Of a DNA stretch of 8,291 nucleotides, positions 6,711 through 8,291 are shown one piece after another. The DNA lies in contig CAYYHA010000194.1 in the NCBI GenBank assembly GCA_964471535.1, forward strand, positions 1 to 8,291, given 5' to 3'. The stretch is from CAYYHA01 sp964471535. Its GTDB lineage: Bacteria > Myxococcota > Myxococcia > SLRQ01. Within the stretch, counting starts at the first letter, position 1; every line of letters starts with the position of its first letter. The translations under genes and the position numbers were made by a program. The notes beneath the pieces are model-generated. The model searched no databases. It saw only the letters and a program-made list of their open reading frames with translations, and had not been told where the DNA came from.

Positions 6711-7537
6711 TCCCCGAGGTCGGGCCGGGCGGCCCGGGCGCGGAGCCCGGACGGGGGCCGGTGGCGCCGCGCGGCGCGCGATGCGAACGCTCGCTGCGCC
6801 TCGGGCTGCTGCTCCTGCTGTCGCCCCTCGTGCAGGGCGCCGGGGGCTGCGTGGTGCCCGGCGATGCCTCCCCCTTTGCGCCCGTGGACGCGGTCCCGCC
6901 CCACATCTCGGAGACCATCCCCGTCGAAGGCGCGGAGGACGTCCCCCCCGACGTGGCGATCGATCTCTTCTTCAGCGAGACCCTGCTCTGGGAGGCCATC
7001 GCCGAGGAGCACTTCGATCTGCGAAGCGGCGGCTTTCCGGTGGACTTCACCCTCGACCGGAGCGGGGAGGCCTCCCGCCGCCTCACGCTCGTCCCCACCG
7101 AACCGCTCGCCGCGAACCTGGCCTACACGGTGCGGGTTTCGGGGGCGATCCAAGATCTCCACCACAATCCCATGGGCGAGGACTTCCTCCTCTCCTTCGA
7201 GGTGGCGGAGGACCCTGTGCCCTTCGAGCTGCTCGAGACCACCCCGGCAGATGGAGAGACGGGGGTCTCGCTTGACACGGCGATCGAACTGCGCTTCTCC
7301 AAGCCGCCTGCCGCCCCTCTCGTGGACAAGCGCCATTTCACGGTCGAGGGACTCTCGCGGCGGGCCTACTCGGTCGACCACGCGGCGCTCGCGCCCACGG
7401 TGGTCCTGCGGCCGAGCACGCCCCTCGATCCCGAGACCGAGTACGTGGTGCACGTCGATGGCAGCCTGAAGGCCATCTCCGGGCAGGTGCTCGGCGAGGA
7501 GGTCTCGGTCCGCTTCACCACTGCCGCCGGCCCCTAG
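6701..7537 (+). CDS. lipoprotein with two SbsA-type Ig-like (Big_5) domains
   Basis: A 278-residue protein from GTG 6701. A hydrophobic run (LRLGLLLLLSPLV) ends in the lipobox-like GAGGC with Cys50 as the predicted lipidated residue. Two tandem Ig-like domains follow, about 66-168 and 173-275. Each has the Big_5 pattern: TxPxxG, a Val, then I-L-F-S (IDLFFSE; IELRFSK), later L-P and AYTVRV or EYVVHV, a repeat that fits SbsA-like domains. There is no CXXCH. GTG 6701 has a strong ribosome site and overlaps the cytochrome by 10 bases; GTG 6761 would give a more usual 30-residue lipoprotein signal but has only a weak G-rich site, and the 20 residues between are Gly/Pro-rich. By context it is likely an envelope structural or assembly partner of the barrel and cytochrome, perhaps spacing or anchoring them; this role is inferred. 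Confidence 0.82.
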   Translation: MSLIPEVGPGGPGAEPGRGPVAPRGARCERSLRLGLLLLLSPLVQGAGGCVVPGDASPFAPVDAVPPHISETIPVEGAEDVPPDVAIDLFFSETLLWEAIAEEHFDLRSGGFPVDFTLDRSGEASRRLTLVPTEPLAANLAYTVRVSGAIQDLHHNPMGEDFLLSFEVAEDPVPFELLETTPADGETGVSLDTAIELRFSKPPAAPLVDKRHFTVEGLSRRAYSVDHAALAPTVVLRPSTPLDPETEYVVHVDGSLKAISGQVLGEEVSVRFTTAAGP

Positions 7538-7612
7538 ACGGTGCCGCCGGCAGGGTGAACCATTCGCGCATCCCGCGCGTTGTCACGGGGTGGAGTCAGG
7601 AGGAACGTGCCC

Positions 7613-8291
7613 ATGCCGAGACCCTGCCGACGCCAGTGTCTGCCCATCCAGGCGAGGTCCCAAGCCCTCGCCGGCCTCCTCGTCCTGGCGCTTGGCGCCT
7701 CTGCAGGCTGTGCAGCAGGCCCCCGGGCGCAGGGTGAGGCGGCCGCCCGGCGCAGTGTCGACAGGGAGCCGCCCGCAGACGCCCGGGAGCTTTCGCAGCC
7801 GCTGCCGGGGCCGGTGAGCGGCCCCCTGTGGATCCTGGTCGCGCCGGAGCAGCGTGCCGCCGAGCCAGAACGACCGCGCACCCTGGCGGCGCCCCGCCTC
7901 TTTGCGCAGCGCTCCGCCAGCGCGCCCGAGCCCCTCTCGCTCCTCTCCCTACAGACGCACGCGGCGGTGCAGGACTTCGTCGCGCGAATGCGCCTGCAGC
8001 AGCGGTGGCGTTACCGCGGGGAGGCGGCCGAACTCCTCCTGGCCTTCAGGCTGCCCCCGTCGGCGGNNNNNNNNNNGTCGGCGGCCGTGCACGGCTTCGT
8101 GCTGGCAGTCGGGGGGCGGCGTCTGCGCGCCATCGTGCGGCCCCGCGAGGAGGCGCTGGCCCTGGCCCAGGCCGCGGCGGCCGCCGGATACGAGACGAGC
8201 CTTCTCACCGAGGTGCTGCCCGGGACCTACCTGCAGCGCATCGACCGCCTCGAGGGGCCCGAGGAGGTGGGCCTCGAGCTCACCTGGGACC
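7613..8291 (+). CDS. VIT-domain lipoprotein, C-terminus beyond window
   Basis: The frame runs from ATG 7613 to the window end, 226 codons with an internal N gap that keeps frame. AGGAGGA at 7598-7604 lies eight bases before the ATG. Residues 1-32 form a lipoprotein-type signal (LAGLLVLALGASAGC, Cys33). An Ala/Pro/Arg-rich spacer (34-108) precedes a VIT domain (vault/inter-alpha-trypsin inhibitor type) from about 114: LQTHAAVQDFVARMRLQQ, then FRLPP, SAAVHGF, a Gly-Gly-Arg turn, REEALALAQAAAAAGYETSLL and EVLPGTYLQRIDRL, which matches the family order of strands, the FPLP-AAV core, the E/Y-A-x-A helix and the P-G pair before the last strand. VIT proteins are commonly followed by a VWA domain and are cell-surface or adhesion related; whether a VWA follows cannot be seen. 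The 75 bases after the Ig-like lipoprotein hold no clear terminator, so cotranscription is possible. Confidence 0.8.
   Translation, partial: MPRPCRRQCLPIQARSQALAGLLVLALGASAGCAAGPRAQGEAAARRSVDREPPADARELSQPLPGPVSGPLWILVAPEQRAAEPERPRTLAAPRLFAQRSASAPEPLSLLSLQTHAAVQDFVARMRLQQRWRYRGEAAELLLAFRLPPSAXXXXSAAVHGFVLAVGGRRLRAIVRPREEALALAQAAAAAGYETSLLTEVLPGTYLQRIDRLEGPEEVGLELTWD
8067..8076. other. assembly gap (10 N) flanked by an 8-base direct repeat
   Basis: Ten N interrupt the VIT domain. The eight bases just before (8059-8066) and just after (8077-8084) are identical: GTCGGCGG. Deleting the N run and one copy (18 bases, six codons) restores LPPSAAVHGF, the expected VIT core, without changing frame. 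The gap is therefore most likely two contig ends that overlap by eight bases, not missing sequence. Confidence 0.85.

Noticed and set aside
6515..7453. 312-residue minus-strand frame opposite the cytochrome end and the lipoprotein
   Set aside because: Shadow of the plus-strand genes; no domain, no start signal.
7522..7551. Repeated TGCCGCCGGC around the lipoprotein stop, as a terminator hairpin
   Set aside because: The self-complementary GCCGGC cores could pair, but there is no U tract and such GC-rich palindromes are common in this sequence.
1..8291. CRISPR array, tRNA, rRNA, insertion sequence or phage gene
   Set aside because: No regularly spaced repeats, cloverleaf-like sequences, transposase motifs or terminal inverted repeats were seen on reading both strands.

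Overview
The window is a high-GC stretch with dense, strand-biased coding, most consistent with a myxobacterium-like member of the former Deltaproteobacteria (Myxococcota or a relative). This placement is an inference from codon bias, TPR and cyclic-nucleotide-domain proteins, lipoprotein signals and a multiheme cytochrome; no marker gene fixes the taxon. A run of ten N at 8067-8076 shows it comes from a scaffolded draft or metagenome assembly.

Left part (1-3748). The start of a divergently transcribed secreted protein runs off the left edge (120 to 1, minus strand). It faces purA (345-1658), the adenylosuccinate synthetase of AMP synthesis. One base after purA begins a 451-residue cytoplasmic protein made of helical TPR-like repeats followed by a cyclic-nucleotide-binding-type domain that lacks the usual phosphate-binding arginine. 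A minus-strand gene (3748-3005) converges on it and overlaps its end by 11 bases; it encodes a small membrane protein with two N-terminal TM helices and TPR-like repeats.

Right part (3964-7537). Three tightly coupled plus-strand genes encode a predicted outer-membrane beta-barrel, a periplasmic cytochrome with 13 CXXCH haem motifs, and a lipoprotein with two SbsA-type Ig-like domains. The overlaps (ATGA, then 10 bases) and strong internal Shine-Dalgarno sequences show one translationally coupled unit. Barrel plus multiheme cytochrome is the architecture of porin-cytochrome electron conduits, so this is the best candidate in the window for an interesting system, possibly moving electrons across the outer membrane. 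No surface-exposed cytochrome is visible here. A G-quadruplex-type motif with one-base loops lies in the intergenic region upstream.

Right edge (7613-8291). After 75 bases begins a lipoprotein with a VIT domain, cut by the window end. The N run sits inside the VIT domain and is flanked on both sides by the same 8 bases, which indicates that the gap is an assembly artefact and the true sequence is continuous.
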